42,989 bases of DNA from an uncultured Granulosicoccaceae bacterium (GCA_937951215.1 CALFCE010000207.1:1-42989); one strand, 5' to 3'; shown: positions 1 to 8,650, numbered from the stretch's first letter. Notes: generated by a model from the sequence alone, not told the origin. A program made the numbers and translations.

Positions 1-12
1 TCGGCTATATCC

Positions 13-50
13 TGAAATCTTTCAAGTTAAATATTTCATGCTTGAAATAT
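13..50. promoter_or_regulatory. Palindromic operator upstream of the monooxygenase gene
   Basis: Positions 31-50 form a perfect palindrome, ATATTTCA (31-38), loop TGCT, TGAAATAT (43-50). Immediately upstream TGAAA (13-17) faces TTTCA (20-24), so four TGAAA half-sites sit within 38 bp. The site lies 50 bp before the ATG at 100. This looks like a dimeric repressor site (MarR- or TetR-like regulators are common for CoA-dependent aromatic degradation), but the regulator is not in the window. The repeat geometry is seen directly; the role is inferred. Confidence 0.5.
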
Positions 51-99
51 CAAGGTAGCTGTGCCACGCTCTGCACATCCCAAACCTGAGGAATCGAGC

Positions 100-2397
100 A
101 TGCGCATCGCCTGTTTGGGCGGAGGGCCGGCAGGTCTGTACTTCGCCATCTCCATGAAATTGCGCAACCCTGCTCACGACATCGTTCTATTCGAGCGTAA
201 CAAACCGGATGACACCTTTGGATGGGGAGTTGTCCTGTCAGATGAAACCCTCGGTAATCTGGCACAGAATGATGAAGTGAGCGCCAAGGCCATTGGCGAC
301 AACTTCGCTTACTGGGATGACATCGCACTTCATTTCAAAGGCGAGCGGCTGGTGTCAAGCGGCCACGGTTTTTGCGGTATTGGCCGTAAAAAGCTGCTGG
401 TGCTGTTGCGAGATCGTGCCTCCCAGCTCGGCGTGGATCTCAGGTTCGAAACCGAAGTTGACAGCGCAGAAAATTACAAACACGAGTTCGACCTGGTGGT
501 TGCCAGTGACGGGCTGAATTCAAAAACACGCTCACTCTACAAAGATTCCTTTAAACCCGAAATTGACCAGCGCTTGTGCCAGTTTGTTTGGCTGGGCACA
601 CACCAGCGTTTTTCAGACGCTTTCACCTTCATCTTTGAAGAAACCGAACACGGCTGGGTCTGGGCTCACGCCTATCAATTTGATGATGACACGGCGACCT
701 TTATCGTGGAGTGTTCACAAGCAACTTATGAGGCTTTTGACTTTGATGCTCTGAGCCAACAGGAAAGTATCAAAGTGTGTGAAGAGATCTTCAAAGATCA
801 TCTCGGCGGACATGCACTGCTGACCAACGCAAACCATATCAGGGGCTCTGCATGGATCCGGTTCCCACGCGTTTTGTGTCAGAAATGGAGCCACGACAAC
901 GTGGTGCTACTCGGTGACGCATCAGCCACCGCACACTTCTCCATCGGCTCCGGTACCAAACTGGCATTCGAATCAGCAATTGCATTAGCTGACTACTTAC
1001 ACACCGAGGCGGATATGCAAGCAGCTTTCGCCAAATACGAGGACGAGCGCCGACTTGAAGTGTTGCGCCTGCAATCAGCAGCCCGCAACTCTCTGGAGTG
1101 GTTTGAACATGTTGAACGCTACTTGCACCTTGATCCAGTGCAACTCAATTACTCGATGCTGACGCGTTCCCAACGTATCAGCCACGAAAATCTGCGACTG
1201 CGAGATCCAAAATGGCTGCAATCTGCAGAGCGCTGGTTTATGGATCAGGCCGGCGTCGCCAGCACAGAACCTGTAAGGGCGCCGATGTTTATGCCATTCA
1301 AGCTGCGTGAGATGACGTTAAAAAACAGAATTGTGGTGTCCCCGATGGCACAATACAAAGCGATTGATGGCACGCCGAACCAATGGCACCTTGTTCACTA
1401 TGGCGAACGCGCAAAAGGTGGGGCCGGCCTCGTCTTTGTGGAGATGACTTGCGTCAGTGCTGAAGGTCGTATCACACCCGGCTGCCCCGGGCTGTATGCA
1501 CCAGAACATGAAGTTGCCTGGCTTGAGTTGACTGACTTTGTTCATCGAGAAACCGATGCCAGAATCTGCTGTCAGATTGGTCACTCCGGGCGCAAAGGCT
1601 CAACGCAACTGGGCTGGGAAGGTATGGATCAGCCACTAGCCAAAGGCAACTGGGAACTCGTCTCCGCATCGGATATCCCTTGGTCAGAGGAGAACACCGT
1701 ACCACGCGAAATTTCCATTGCAGAAATGAACACTGTTTGCGACCAATTTGTAAAAGCCACTCAGATGGCCGACCGCGCAGGCTTCGACATGATCGAGCTG
1801 CATGCTGCACATGGCTACCTGCTGTCGTCGTTTATCTCGCCGGTATCGAACAAACGCGCTGATGACTATGGCGGCAGCCTTGAAAACAGGTTGCGCTGGC
1901 CCGTGCAAGTGTTCAAGGCAATGCGTGACGCCCTGGCTGAAACCAAACCGATGTCGGTACGCATTTCTGCCAATGACTGGGTCGGCCAACAAGGCGTCAC
2001 ACCTGACGAAGCCGTATTGATCGCACGTGCGTTCAAACAGGCCGGAGTTGATCTGATCGACGTCTCAGCTGGCCAGACAACAGTCGAAGCAAACCCCATC
2101 TATGGCCGAATGTTTCAAACGCCGTTTTCCGATCGCATCAGAAACGAAGCCGGAGTCAATACCATGGCTGTCGGTAATATTTTTGAGGCCGATCATGCAA
2201 ATTCTATCTTGATGGCCGGAAGAGCCGACCTGGTTGCCATTGGCCGACCTCATCTTTCCAATCCCTACTGGACATTGCACGAAGCGACTAAAATTGGTGA
2301 TAGAAAAGCCGAGGACTGGCCGCTACCCTACCTTAACGGTCGGGATCAATTGTGGCGGCTTGCCGAACGTGATTCCGAGAATGCAGGCAGAGTGTGA
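100..2397 (+). CDS. Bifunctional anthraniloyl-CoA monooxygenase / salicylyl-CoA 5-hydroxylase (FAD monooxygenase fused to OYE-like reductase)
   Basis: A 765-residue two-domain flavoenzyme. Residues 1 to about 385 are a class A FAD monooxygenase: N-terminal dinucleotide motif GGGPAG (7-12), a DG motif (SDGLNSKTR) and the FAD-ribityl motif [10 protein letters not shown]. Residues from about 391 are an Old Yellow Enzyme-type NADH:flavin oxidoreductase, with SPMAQY, the substrate-binding HAAH pair near 566-569 and the family stretch [10 protein letters not shown]. This fusion is typical of 2-aminobenzoyl-CoA monooxygenase/reductase, which hydroxylates and then reduces the aromatic ring of anthraniloyl-CoA; close relatives act on salicylyl-CoA. 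The ATG at 100 is chosen because GAGGAA (88-93) lies 6 nt upstream; a GTG at 61 is in frame but lacks such a site. The substrate cannot be decided, since no CoA ligase is in the window. A RidA-like gene follows on the same strand. Confidence 0.9.
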   Translation: MRIACLGGGPAGLYFAISMKLRNPAHDIVLFERNKPDDTFGWGVVLSDETLGNLAQNDEVSAKAIGDNFAYWDDIALHFKGERLVSSGHGFCGIGRKKLLVLLRDRASQLGVDLRFETEVDSAENYKHEFDLVVASDGLNSKTRSLYKDSFKPEIDQRLCQFVWLGTHQRFSDAFTFIFEETEHGWVWAHAYQFDDDTATFIVECSQATYEAFDFDALSQQESIKVCEEIFKDHLGGHALLTNANHIRGSAWIRFPRVLCQKWSHDNVVLLGDASATAHFSIGSGTKLAFESAIALADYLHTEADMQAAFAKYEDERRLEVLRLQSAARNSLEWFEHVERYLHLDPVQLNYSMLTRSQRISHENLRLRDPKWLQSAERWFMDQAGVASTEPVRAPMFMPFKLREMTLKNRIVVSPMAQYKAIDGTPNQWHLVHYGERAKGGAGLVFVEMTCVSAEGRITPGCPGLYAPEHEVAWLELTDFVHRETDARICCQIGHSGRKGSTQLGWEGMDQPLAKGNWELVSASDIPWSEENTVPREISIAEMNTVCDQFVKATQMADRAGFDMIELHAAHGYLLSSFISPVSNKRADDYGGSLENRLRWPVQVFKAMRDALAETKPMSVRISANDWVGQQGVTPDEAVLIARAFKQAGVDLIDVSAGQTTVEANPIYGRMFQTPFSDRIRNEAGVNTMAVGNIFEADHANSILMAGRADLVAIGRPHLSNPYWTLHEATKIGDRKAEDWPLPYLNGRDQLWRLAERDSENAGRV

Positions 2398-2401
2398 GTG
2401 T

Positions 2402-2456
2402 CCCAGTGGTATCCCAGTGATATTCCAGTGATATCCCATTGACATTCGAGTGACGC
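2402..2456. repeat. Five tandem 11-bp degenerate repeats
   Basis: Directly after the monooxygenase stop codon are five head-to-tail 11-bp units: cccagtggtat, cccagtgatat, tccagtgatat, cccattgacat and tcgagtgacgc. Divergence increases toward the right end. The array fills most of the 93 bp before the RidA-like gene. Eleven base pairs is about one helical turn, so all units would face the same side of the DNA. The origin is probably replication slippage; any binding role is speculation. Confidence 0.75.
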
Positions 2457-2490
2457 ACTATTTGATTTCTACACAACGCGGGAAGATACG

Positions 2491-2886
2491 GTGACATTAA
2501 AGAACATTCAGCCCGAGGGCTGGGCAGCAGCGCGTGGTTATGCCAATGGCATGTTGACCGCTACCGGCACTTTGCATGTGGGCGGGCAAATCGGCTGGAA
2601 CAAAGACCAGATCTTCGAGCACCACGACTTCGTTGGGCAGATGCGACAAACCCTGCAAAACATTGCTGATATTGTACAAGCGGCCGGTGGCAAGGTAGAA
2701 GATATTGCCCGTCTAACCTGGTTTATCACCGACAAGCAAGCGTATCTGGCAAACCAGAAAGCGGTGGGTGCTGCCTACAGAGAGGTATTTGGAAAACACT
2801 TTCCAGCCATGTCTGTGGTAGTCGTTAAAGAACTGATAGAAGACGACGCGTTGATTGAAATCGAGGCCACTGCCCAGATAGCCTGA
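2491..2886 (+). CDS. RidA/YjgF/UK114 family protein (non-arginine type)
   Basis: 131 residues, the usual length of a single RidA domain. Family features are visible: GTLHVGGQIGW near the N-terminus, the central helix around MRQTLQNIADIVQAAG, and the C-terminal segment FPAMSVVVVKELIEDD followed by IEIEATAQIA. In canonical RidA enamine/imine deaminases an arginine occupies the site where this protein has Met (FPAMS), so classic 2-aminoacrylate deaminase activity is doubtful. A GTG start is used, with GGAAGA (2481-2486) 4 nt upstream. It follows the CoA-dependent monooxygenase on the same strand. I recall RidA-like proteins accompanying 2-aminobenzoyl-CoA degradation clusters, where hydrolysis of an enamine intermediate would make sense; that role is inference. 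Confidence 0.85.
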   Translation: MTLKNIQPEGWAAARGYANGMLTATGTLHVGGQIGWNKDQIFEHHDFVGQMRQTLQNIADIVQAAGGKVEDIARLTWFITDKQAYLANQKAVGAAYREVFGKHFPAMSVVVVKELIEDDALIEIEATAQIA

Positions 2887-2944
2887 GCGTTGTTTATCCA
2901 CATCCGGCTTCAATACTAAAAATAACGCCAGAATTTCACAGGCT

Positions 2945-2964
2945 GTTCTTTCAATTGGAAGAAC
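2945..2964. terminator. Weak hairpin between convergent genes
   Basis: GTTCTT (2945-2950) pairs with AAGAAC (2959-2964), and the loop tcaattgg can pair a little further. It sits in the 104-bp gap where the RidA-like gene and the convergent CDGSH/glutamate synthase gene end. There is no clear T-tract on either side, so terminator function is only plausible by position. Confidence 0.25.
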
Positions 2965-2990
2965 CTCTAACGCAATAACGGGCGCATATC

Positions 2991-4532
2991 CTAGAGCCCT
3001 GAATAAGCGACACCCGACAACGAGGCCATCTCACGATGCCATGTTGCCAGATCTTCCTTGTTAAATTTGGACAGGGAATTGTGTCCACAAGCACGTGCCA
3101 TTACCTGCATCAATTCAACGGAAGCATCAAAGAAACGTTTTAACTGGAGGGATGATTTCTCAACATCCAATCGCTGTCGTAAATCAGCTTTTTGGGTGGC
3201 AATGCCAGCTGGACAGTTATTGGTATTGCACATTCTCGCAGCAACACAGCCGATAGATTGCATAGCGCTGTTTGACAAAGCCACACCATCTGCCCCGAGT
3301 GCCATGGCTTTAACAAAGTCAATTGGCACACGAAGCCCTCCAGTAATAATCAGAGTGACCTTACCGCTTGCACCTTGCTCGTCAAGGTAGCGCCTGGCCC
3401 GCGCCAAGGCCGGGATAGTGGGCACACTGATGTGGTCCCTGAATATTTCCGGAGCTGCGCCAGTACCACCACCACGACCATCCAGAATAATGTAATCTGC
3501 ACTGGCATCCAGAGCGAATTGAATATCTTTCTCGATATGATTTGCACTCAGTTTAAACCCGACCGGGATTCCGCCACTGATCTCACGAACTCTGTCAGCA
3601 AACTGGCGAAAGTCTGCAGGCGTGTGCAAATGGGCGAAGGTAGGAGGAGATATCGCAGCGGTGCCTTCAGGTATGCCACGGACTTGTGAGATCTTGCCTA
3701 TATTTTTTGAACCCGGAAGGTGACCACCGGTACCGGTTTTAGCCCCCTGCCCACCTTTGAAGTGAAAGGCCTGCACCTGTTCGATCAGCTCTTCCCTGTA
3801 CCCAAATTGTGCACTGGCCAGCTCGTAAAAATAGCGCGAATTTGCAGCCTGTTCTTCAGGCAACATTCCGCCTTCCCCTGAACAAATACCGGTACCCGCC
3901 AGCTCCGCTCCTGTAGCCAGAGATAATTTGGCCTCTTCAGACAAGGCACCGAAACTCATATCTGATACGAACAACGGGATTTTAAGACTAAGCGGCTTTT
4001 TGGCCTCTGGCCCAACCACCAGTTCAGTGGCGACCTCTACATCATCCATTAAGGGTTTTGTAGCCATTTGGGCAACCATGACTTGCAAGTCGTCCCAATG
4101 CGGCAGCTGGTGTCGCGGCACACCCATCGAAGTCATCGGGCCGTGATGGCCGACCTTCGACAATCCTTCTCGCGCAAGCTGATGAATATAGGCAACTGTG
4201 GGTTCATCCACAGTGGGTTTTGCTACAGGTGCATCACTGGTTCCAGCGTGGTTGCCAACACTGAGCCCCGGCCCAACCGTGCCTATCTGACTATCTTCAA
4301 ATTGCTTATGGCTACCATCACAGAAAGGCAAATTGCCACTGTGCTTGCACTGGCATAAAAATGCTTCTCCGTCCTCCCCAGCTGTAAACGCTTTGGGGGT
4401 GAATTCAGTGCCGGCATGAGAGCCATCGCAAAAAGGTTGGGTCTTGGATCGACCGCAGGCACAAAAATAGTATTCTTCACCCTTGTTCAAGACAACAGCT
4501 GACGGTTTGTTGTCTGCAATAATTGGTTTCAT
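2991..4532 (-). CDS. CDGSH iron-sulfur domains fused to an FMN-binding glutamate synthase domain
   Basis: 513 residues. Two CDGSH [2Fe-2S] motifs occupy the N-terminus: C24-x-C26...C35-D-G-S-H39 and C60-x-C62...C71-D-G-S-H75, both complete. After a ~50-residue linker comes a glutamate synthase (GltB central/FMN) domain with SDMSFGALS, HFKGGQGAKTGTGGHLPG, LDGRGGGTGAAPE and the 3Fe-4S signature C-x5-C-x4-C (GCVAARMCNTNNCPAG). There is no N-terminal class II glutaminase domain, so it cannot take ammonia from glutamine by itself. Relatives without a glutaminase include subunits of N-methylglutamate synthase-like enzymes. The ATG at 4532 has AGGAA 7 nt upstream; an in-frame TTG at 4538 is less likely. 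Predicted cytoplasmic. Reaction unknown; domain assignment is secure. Confidence 0.9.
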   Translation of the reverse strand: MKPIIADNKPSAVVLNKGEEYYFCACGRSKTQPFCDGSHAGTEFTPKAFTAGEDGEAFLCQCKHSGNLPFCDGSHKQFEDSQIGTVGPGLSVGNHAGTSDAPVAKPTVDEPTVAYIHQLAREGLSKVGHHGPMTSMGVPRHQLPHWDDLQVMVAQMATKPLMDDVEVATELVVGPEAKKPLSLKIPLFVSDMSFGALSEEAKLSLATGAELAGTGICSGEGGMLPEEQAANSRYFYELASAQFGYREELIEQVQAFHFKGGQGAKTGTGGHLPGSKNIGKISQVRGIPEGTAAISPPTFAHLHTPADFRQFADRVREISGGIPVGFKLSANHIEKDIQFALDASADYIILDGRGGGTGAAPEIFRDHISVPTIPALARARRYLDEQGASGKVTLIITGGLRVPIDFVKAMALGADGVALSNSAMQSIGCVAARMCNTNNCPAGIATQKADLRQRLDVEKSSLQLKRFFDASVELMQVMARACGHNSLSKFNKEDLATWHREMASLSGVAYSGL

Positions 4533-4713
4533 AGCCAAATTCCTGACCTGATGGTTCTAATAACTGCTGGCAAATATCTTCCAGTAGCAACGAGGGAGCC
4601 TGAGCCCACCGAATTTAATCAGAAGCTGATTCGCGAGAAGAGGGAACAGAATATTTGAACAAGATCAACAACCAGCTGCAAACGGGTTCTCACGTGATTG
4701 AGTAACCCGACAT

Positions 4714-5601
4714 CTACTTGTACAGATTTTCAACAAACCTGAGTGAACTCTGCCCTTCAAACTTCGGAAATTCAGCCATTAATGCACTAGTGGCTGATTC
4801 CGCATCTTTTTGGTTTCCAAACACGGCTTTCTGAAACTCCAGATAGGCAATTGAATCTGTTATTGCTCCGCTGGTCGCTGGCAGACCATGCCCACACCCC
4901 AGCAATTTCAAGCCTTCAGTTTCCCTGATTTCCCTTAATTTGTTTATCCAATTCGAGTGACTACCGAGAGGAAAAGCATGAGCATTATTGAACATCAAAT
5001 CCTGAACGATCATTAAGCCTATCTCAGGGAGGTGGAAGGTTAATGTATGCTCGGATTCACAATCGTTTATCTGGCTGACCAACACTTGGAAGCCATCCCA
5101 GTCTTGTTCGCCGGTACTTAAGGTTCCCGCAGGCAACACTAGCGGAGAGGTATCTCCAAACTGACTTTTACGCTTTACAAATGTTTCCTTGTACTTGACG
5201 CAATCTGCCCTGACATCAGCGGTGGTGATAAACGGCAGATCGGCAAACTGATAGGCACCAAGCAAATGATCAGGATGCCAGTGGGAAAGGTAGACACCAG
5301 CCACAGGTTTACCAAGAGAATCAATATACGCACGCGCTTCCATTGCCAGCCCCTGTATGAACTGCGTGTCGATGACATGGAGTTGATTTGGCGTTTCAAT
5401 GATCTGAGTGGTTACTACAGCTGAGGCACTCGGTGCCATGTAGCAATGCAAAGTAACCGGGCCTAGTTTGTAGGTAGATATCAAACCACCTTGTGGAGTA
5501 TTTGACGAGTCTGAGGCTGATGCATTTCTGCCTACAGCAAAGTTCGCACCGAATATTCCGGCACTTGCAGCACCTATGATGAGAGAGCGACGGGTTAGCA
5601 T
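4714..5601 (-). CDS. Exported metallo-beta-lactamase-fold hydrolase
   Basis: 295 residues. The N-terminus MLTRRSLIIGAASAG has a twin-arginine pair followed by a hydrophobic Ala/Gly-rich segment, so Tat export to the periplasm is likely. The metal-binding motif H107-W-H109-P-D111-H112 is intact. Later candidate ligands are the His in CESEHTLTF, the Asp in VQDLMFNN and the His in LGCGHGLP, in the expected order for a binuclear-zinc MBL hydrolase. The substrate is unknown; the closest flavour is the SoxH/quinoprotein-associated group of exported MBL proteins. It is transcribed in the same direction as the next upstream gene (5667-6092), 65 bp away, and may share its mRNA. Confidence 0.85.
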   Translation of the reverse strand: MLTRRSLIIGAASAGIFGANFAVGRNASASDSSNTPQGGLISTYKLGPVTLHCYMAPSASAVVTTQIIETPNQLHVIDTQFIQGLAMEARAYIDSLGKPVAGVYLSHWHPDHLLGAYQFADLPFITTADVRADCVKYKETFVKRKSQFGDTSPLVLPAGTLSTGEQDWDGFQVLVSQINDCESEHTLTFHLPEIGLMIVQDLMFNNAHAFPLGSHSNWINKLREIRETEGLKLLGCGHGLPATSGAITDSIAYLEFQKAVFGNQKDAESATSALMAEFPKFEGQSSLRFVENLYK

Positions 5602-5666
5602 TTATTTGTAGTTCCGTTCACAGCCTTGTTGTTTGGCATTGTGATCCTGAATTGACAATCTCTGGG

Positions 5667-6092
5667 TTACTGTCGTTCGACCTTGTTAATGACACCGTCC
5701 AAAAACAGATTTCGTTGCCTGTCTGTTCCATAACCAATGAGTCCCGACGAAAAAGCAGTCTTTTTTCCAAAATCAAAAATCAGTGTTATAAAGTCGGGTT
5801 TTTCCGGCTGCACCCAGTTGATCAAGACCATATCCTCACCGATCTCTCGCGATTGATAAGGTATGTCATTCGCACTACGCCCCTTCCTCGGACCGGATAC
5901 CCATTCATACCGCGCCAACCCATCTTCAAAAACCAATAGCATTCCTGCACCAGAGGTATAGGTCCAGTCAATCGTTGTACCATCCAGCAAGTGAGGATTG
6001 TCAGCATCTTGGGCGTGGGAATAAATTGCGAATACAAGTACCAAAAAGACAACACCGACAGCTCTCTTTACCCATTTTCCCGTCTTTATCAT
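5667..6092 (-). CDS. Small exported protein, probably MoaF-like / calycin-type barrel
   Basis: 141 residues. A basic start (MIKTGKWVKR) and a hydrophobic stretch ending YSHAQ look like a Sec signal peptide cleaved near residue 28. The mature part is rich in beta-strand patterns: DWTYTSGAGMLLVFEDG, then VLINWVQPEKPDFITLIFDF and a C-terminal FLDGVINKV. The W-x2-P...D-x-I/V-T-L layout resembles MoaF/phenolic-acid-decarboxylase-like lipocalin barrels, but no catalytic set can be assigned. The start has GAGGG 8 nt upstream. It lies immediately upstream of the exported MBL hydrolase, which suggests a shared periplasmic role. Confidence 0.65.
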   Translation of the reverse strand: MIKTGKWVKRAVGVVFLVLVFAIYSHAQDADNPHLLDGTTIDWTYTSGAGMLLVFEDGLARYEWVSGPRKGRSANDIPYQSREIGEDMVLINWVQPEKPDFITLIFDFGKKTAFSSGLIGYGTDRQRNLFLDGVINKVERQ

Positions 6093-6293
6093 TAAGTTTC
6101 CCTCTCTTGTTATCGTTATGTAGAAAATAGTTTCCAGGCAACAGATCTGCTGGCTGGTATTTCTCCCCGGTACTTCCTGGCTGACGAGCAGGCAAACCGC
6201 TTTTTAGAAATGTTCCCTGGTGCTGGTTTTGTCCTGCCTACATCCATGACCGGGATTCCGGGGTTTATGAGCGAGGTGATGAGAGTGGCCATG

Positions 6294-6872
6294 CTATTCC
6301 AGATTTATGCTGAACGAGATATTTGGGTTCAGGTCATAACTTTCAGAAATTTCCACTACGACGACAGTATCAGAGTCCACTCTCAAATTTACGGAACCGT
6401 TACTGCTGGTACCAGCTGATATACCGTGTGGCTCAGAGAAGGTGAAATAGTATCTGTCAAACTTGCCTGCCGGGAATACGCCAAAAACACCCGACCAAAA
6501 AGGATCATCGGCTGCGGGTAATGCGTCAAAGGTTATGCTGTCTTCGCTGAAGTCAATATTGTATAGCCCGCTAATATCACCCACCGGTGTGCCAGGTTGA
6601 GCCAACGCAGTTGGAAATTCCGAAGTTGAAAACGAAAGAGTGCCAAATTCGTCAAATGTATCATCGGCCAAACCGAACAAACTTGGAAACGAAGCCTCGG
6701 GACCGCCCTCTTCCAAGGTGTTTCTCAGGGTGATATTCACTCCCTCCACCAGCGGGCCTGACAACGTTGGCTCATTGTTGCCATCGTTATTATCGTTATC
6801 GTCGTTACTGCTGCACGCCGACAGAGCGAGGGAGAAAAACAGAGCCAAGACAGGAGTTTTAACTAATTTCAT
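6294..6872 (-). CDS. Acidic lipoprotein of unknown function
   Basis: 192 residues. The N-terminus MKLVKTPVLALFFSLALSAC is a clear type II signal peptide with lipobox L-S-A-C at 17-20. The mature end begins with a run of Ser/Asp/Asn (SSNDDNDNNDGNNEP) coded by imperfect hexamer-like repeats around 6781-6806, probably a flexible tether. The rest is beta-rich, with no Cys and no motif I recognise (for example FDRYYFTFSEPHGISAG). Predicted to be anchored in the inner or outer membrane facing the periplasm. It is the middle one of a set of small exported proteins on this strand (5667-7358). Confidence 0.7.
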   Translation of the reverse strand: MKLVKTPVLALFFSLALSACSSNDDNDNNDGNNEPTLSGPLVEGVNITLRNTLEEGGPEASFPSLFGLADDTFDEFGTLSFSTSEFPTALAQPGTPVGDISGLYNIDFSEDSITFDALPAADDPFWSGVFGVFPAGKFDRYYFTFSEPHGISAGTSSNGSVNLRVDSDTVVVVEISESYDLNPNISFSINLE

Positions 6873-6954
6873 CTATGGAATCTCACTAAAAAAGGGCTTT
6901 GTGCTGCCCGGCAAAGCGGACAATCCAACTTTGACAGAGTTAACCCGTGGAGTT

Positions 6955-6984
6955 TCGCACGCCCCCATCCTTAAAAACGTGCGA
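6955..6984. terminator. Hairpin downstream of the BON-domain gene
   Basis: TCGCACG (6955-6961) and CGTGCGA (6978-6984) are perfect 7-bp arms around a 16-nt loop, in the gap after the BON-domain gene on the minus strand. No T-tract follows the stem, so a terminator or mRNA-end stabiliser role is only inferred from position. Confidence 0.25.
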
Positions 6985-7064
6985 GTAAACCAATTGGCTA
7001 AGCCTAATTTTCCTGGCTCACGTTTTTGCTTGTGAACCTATCACATCAATTTCGCTTTGTTCTG

Positions 7065-7358
7065 TCAGTCCTTTGTAACCGAACTTCTGACTTCCTTAAC
7101 ATGATCGAATGATTCAAGCTTGGAAATAAGGCCTCGGACAAACGAGTTATCGTCAGTTGAACCAGACAAGGTCACGATCTTGGATTTTTCATCATAATAA
7201 GCCTGTATCCCTGGATGCTGTGCTATCTCAAGTTTGATCGACTCGATGACTTTTCGCAGCTCAACATTAGTGATTGATTCCTGAGCGCTGAGCTGACTTG
7301 AAAAGGCGATGACACAAGATACAGCCATCGCTGCCAGAATTTTACGTATGTTATTCAT
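7065..7358 (-). CDS. Periplasmic BON-domain protein
   Basis: 97 residues. The start MNNIRKILAAMAVSCVIAF with SQLSAQ gives a Sec signal peptide with likely cleavage after about residue 25. The remainder fits one BON (OsmY-type) domain: V-L-R-K-V-I-E-S-I-K-L...Q-A-Y-Y-D-E-K-S, the strand IVTLSGSTDD, and the ending HVKEVRSSVTKD, which has the usual G-x-V...V-x-x-V-x-(S/N) pattern. BON domains associate with phospholipid membranes and protect the envelope under stress. The ATG at 7358 begins the signal peptide; an upstream in-frame extension to 7424 lacks a signal sequence and is rejected. The promoter should be in the gap to its right (7359-7750). Confidence 0.75.
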   Translation of the reverse strand: MNNIRKILAAMAVSCVIAFSSQLSAQESITNVELRKVIESIKLEIAQHPGIQAYYDEKSKIVTLSGSTDDNSFVRGLISKLESFDHVKEVRSSVTKD

Positions 7359-7750
7359 GGAATTAAGTTTCTCCAAAATTTCAAAGTTGATATCAACAAC
7401 GGAGCATGCAGTATATAGTTGCACCCAATAAACGATAAGACACTATTATCTAATCACATTGTTCCGATAAAGTGATTAGTCGCAGAACGAGCCTGAAACG
7501 ATTGCGTTTTTGACCTGGTTAAAAATAATTGCTGGTTCAAATACAAGGCTGTCGTTATTTGCTGAAATAAGAGCAACACTAGTGATGTGTTCACCATTTT
7601 TCCTTGCGGAACTTTCGGTGAGTAGCGATAGGCGTCAGAGCGGGGATTAAAATGCTGTGAGTAAATCAATGAGCAGGTCGATTTACTATCAACTATTTCT
7701 TTGAATATTCTTTTTCAGAAAATGGGAAATCAAAGGTACCTACGTCCCTG
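7359..7750. other. 392-bp gap with an 8-bp inverted repeat
   Basis: No convincing gene. The gap lies upstream of the BON-domain gene and downstream of a LysR gene. It contains CTAATCAC (7450-7457) and GTGATTAG (7472-7479), perfect arms 14 nt apart, about 90 bp before the BON start, plausible as an operator. A 71-codon frame on the minus strand (7454-7669) has no family resemblance and no ribosome site, so it is not called. Confidence 0.5.
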
Positions 7751-8650
7751 CTAGTTCACCGCTAATTGCCTGGATTGATGTTCAGCAAGACAACGAACAA
7801 AGATTTTGGTTAGATTTTCTCGTTGAGAGCGGTCCGGCCAGAGAGCATACAAGTCCATTGGCATAAGCGACCAGTTTGGCAATACCTCGACTACTTCGCC
7901 ACGTCGTATTCCGTTGCGAGCCCAGGTTTCGGGTACTGTTACCAACCCGAGGTTTCTTACTGCCAATTCATACGTAGCGTGAGCAGAATCAGCCTCAATG
8001 TGATAGCTGGTTTGAATTGACACGCTTTCTTCATCTTTGGATTTGAAACTAACTCGTTCCGAGCGAACGGAAAAATGAACCCAATCCCACGTTTCCAGAT
8101 CCTTCGGGTGTGCCGGTGCTGCTCTGGAAGCGACATAATCCGGGCTTGCGATCAACAGGCGGTTGGCAACACCGAGGGTTCGGGACATAAGTTCACTATC
8201 CGATAGCCAGCCAGCGCGTATGGCTACATCGAATCCATCTTTGATTAAATCCTGTTGTTTATCCGAGAAGTTCATTTTCAGAACTATCTTTGGAAACTTC
8301 TGACTGAACGCTGCAAAGCTGTCCATAAGATTGGTTTGGGTTACAAACGCAGGAGCGGTCACCCTGAGGTCTCCGGAAGGCTGTTCTGAATTCAGGTTTA
8401 TAGCATCCAAACCGGATTCAGCTGCCAGCAGCATCTGCTTTACTTTGTTGTACAGAACCTGACCTTCCGAGGTCAGGGACAGACGGCGTGTGGAGCGATA
8501 GAGCAAGGTAACGCCCAGCTTGAGTTCGAGGTCAGAGACGGATTGGCTGACGCGTGAAGGGGCAAGCCCAAGATGCTCGGCTGCCGCTCGAAAACTACCC
8601 TGATCAACCACTGAGGCAAAGATTGCCATGCCTCGAAGCTTATCAATCAT
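7751..8650 (-). CDS. LysR-family transcriptional regulator
   Basis: 299 residues, normal LysR length. The N-terminal winged helix-turn-helix is clear: MIDKLRGMAIFASVVDQGSF, then LGLAPSRVSQSVSDLELKLG and LLYRSTRRLSLTSEG (about 1-65). The C-terminal substrate-binding domain shows DLRVTAPAF, DVAIRAG and RLLIASPDY. This layout is that of the DmlR/AaeR-like group. Its nearest neighbours are the lipoprotein hydrolase and the BON protein, both on the same strand, so no divergent target is obvious. It is clearly paralogous to the LysR proteins at 13302-14198 and 19137-20012. The inducer is unknown. Confidence 0.92.
   Translation of the reverse strand: MIDKLRGMAIFASVVDQGSFRAAAEHLGLAPSRVSQSVSDLELKLGVTLLYRSTRRLSLTSEGQVLYNKVKQMLLAAESGLDAINLNSEQPSGDLRVTAPAFVTQTNLMDSFAAFSQKFPKIVLKMNFSDKQQDLIKDGFDVAIRAGWLSDSELMSRTLGVANRLLIASPDYVASRAAPAHPKDLETWDWVHFSVRSERVSFKSKDEESVSIQTSYHIEADSAHATYELAVRNLGLVTVPETWARNGIRRGEVVEVLPNWSLMPMDLYALWPDRSQRENLTKIFVRCLAEHQSRQLAVN

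Noticed and set aside
61-99. GTG start extending the monooxygenase by 13 residues
   Set aside because: No ribosome-binding site, and the added residues precede the conserved N-terminal FAD motif start; ATG 100 has GAGGAA at good spacing.
1472-1992. Long minus-strand frames inside the monooxygenase gene
   Set aside because: Antisense shadows of a clearly coding region with no family resemblance.
7454-7669. 71-codon minus-strand frame in the BON upstream gap
   Set aside because: No ribosome site, no signal peptide, no recognisable motif.
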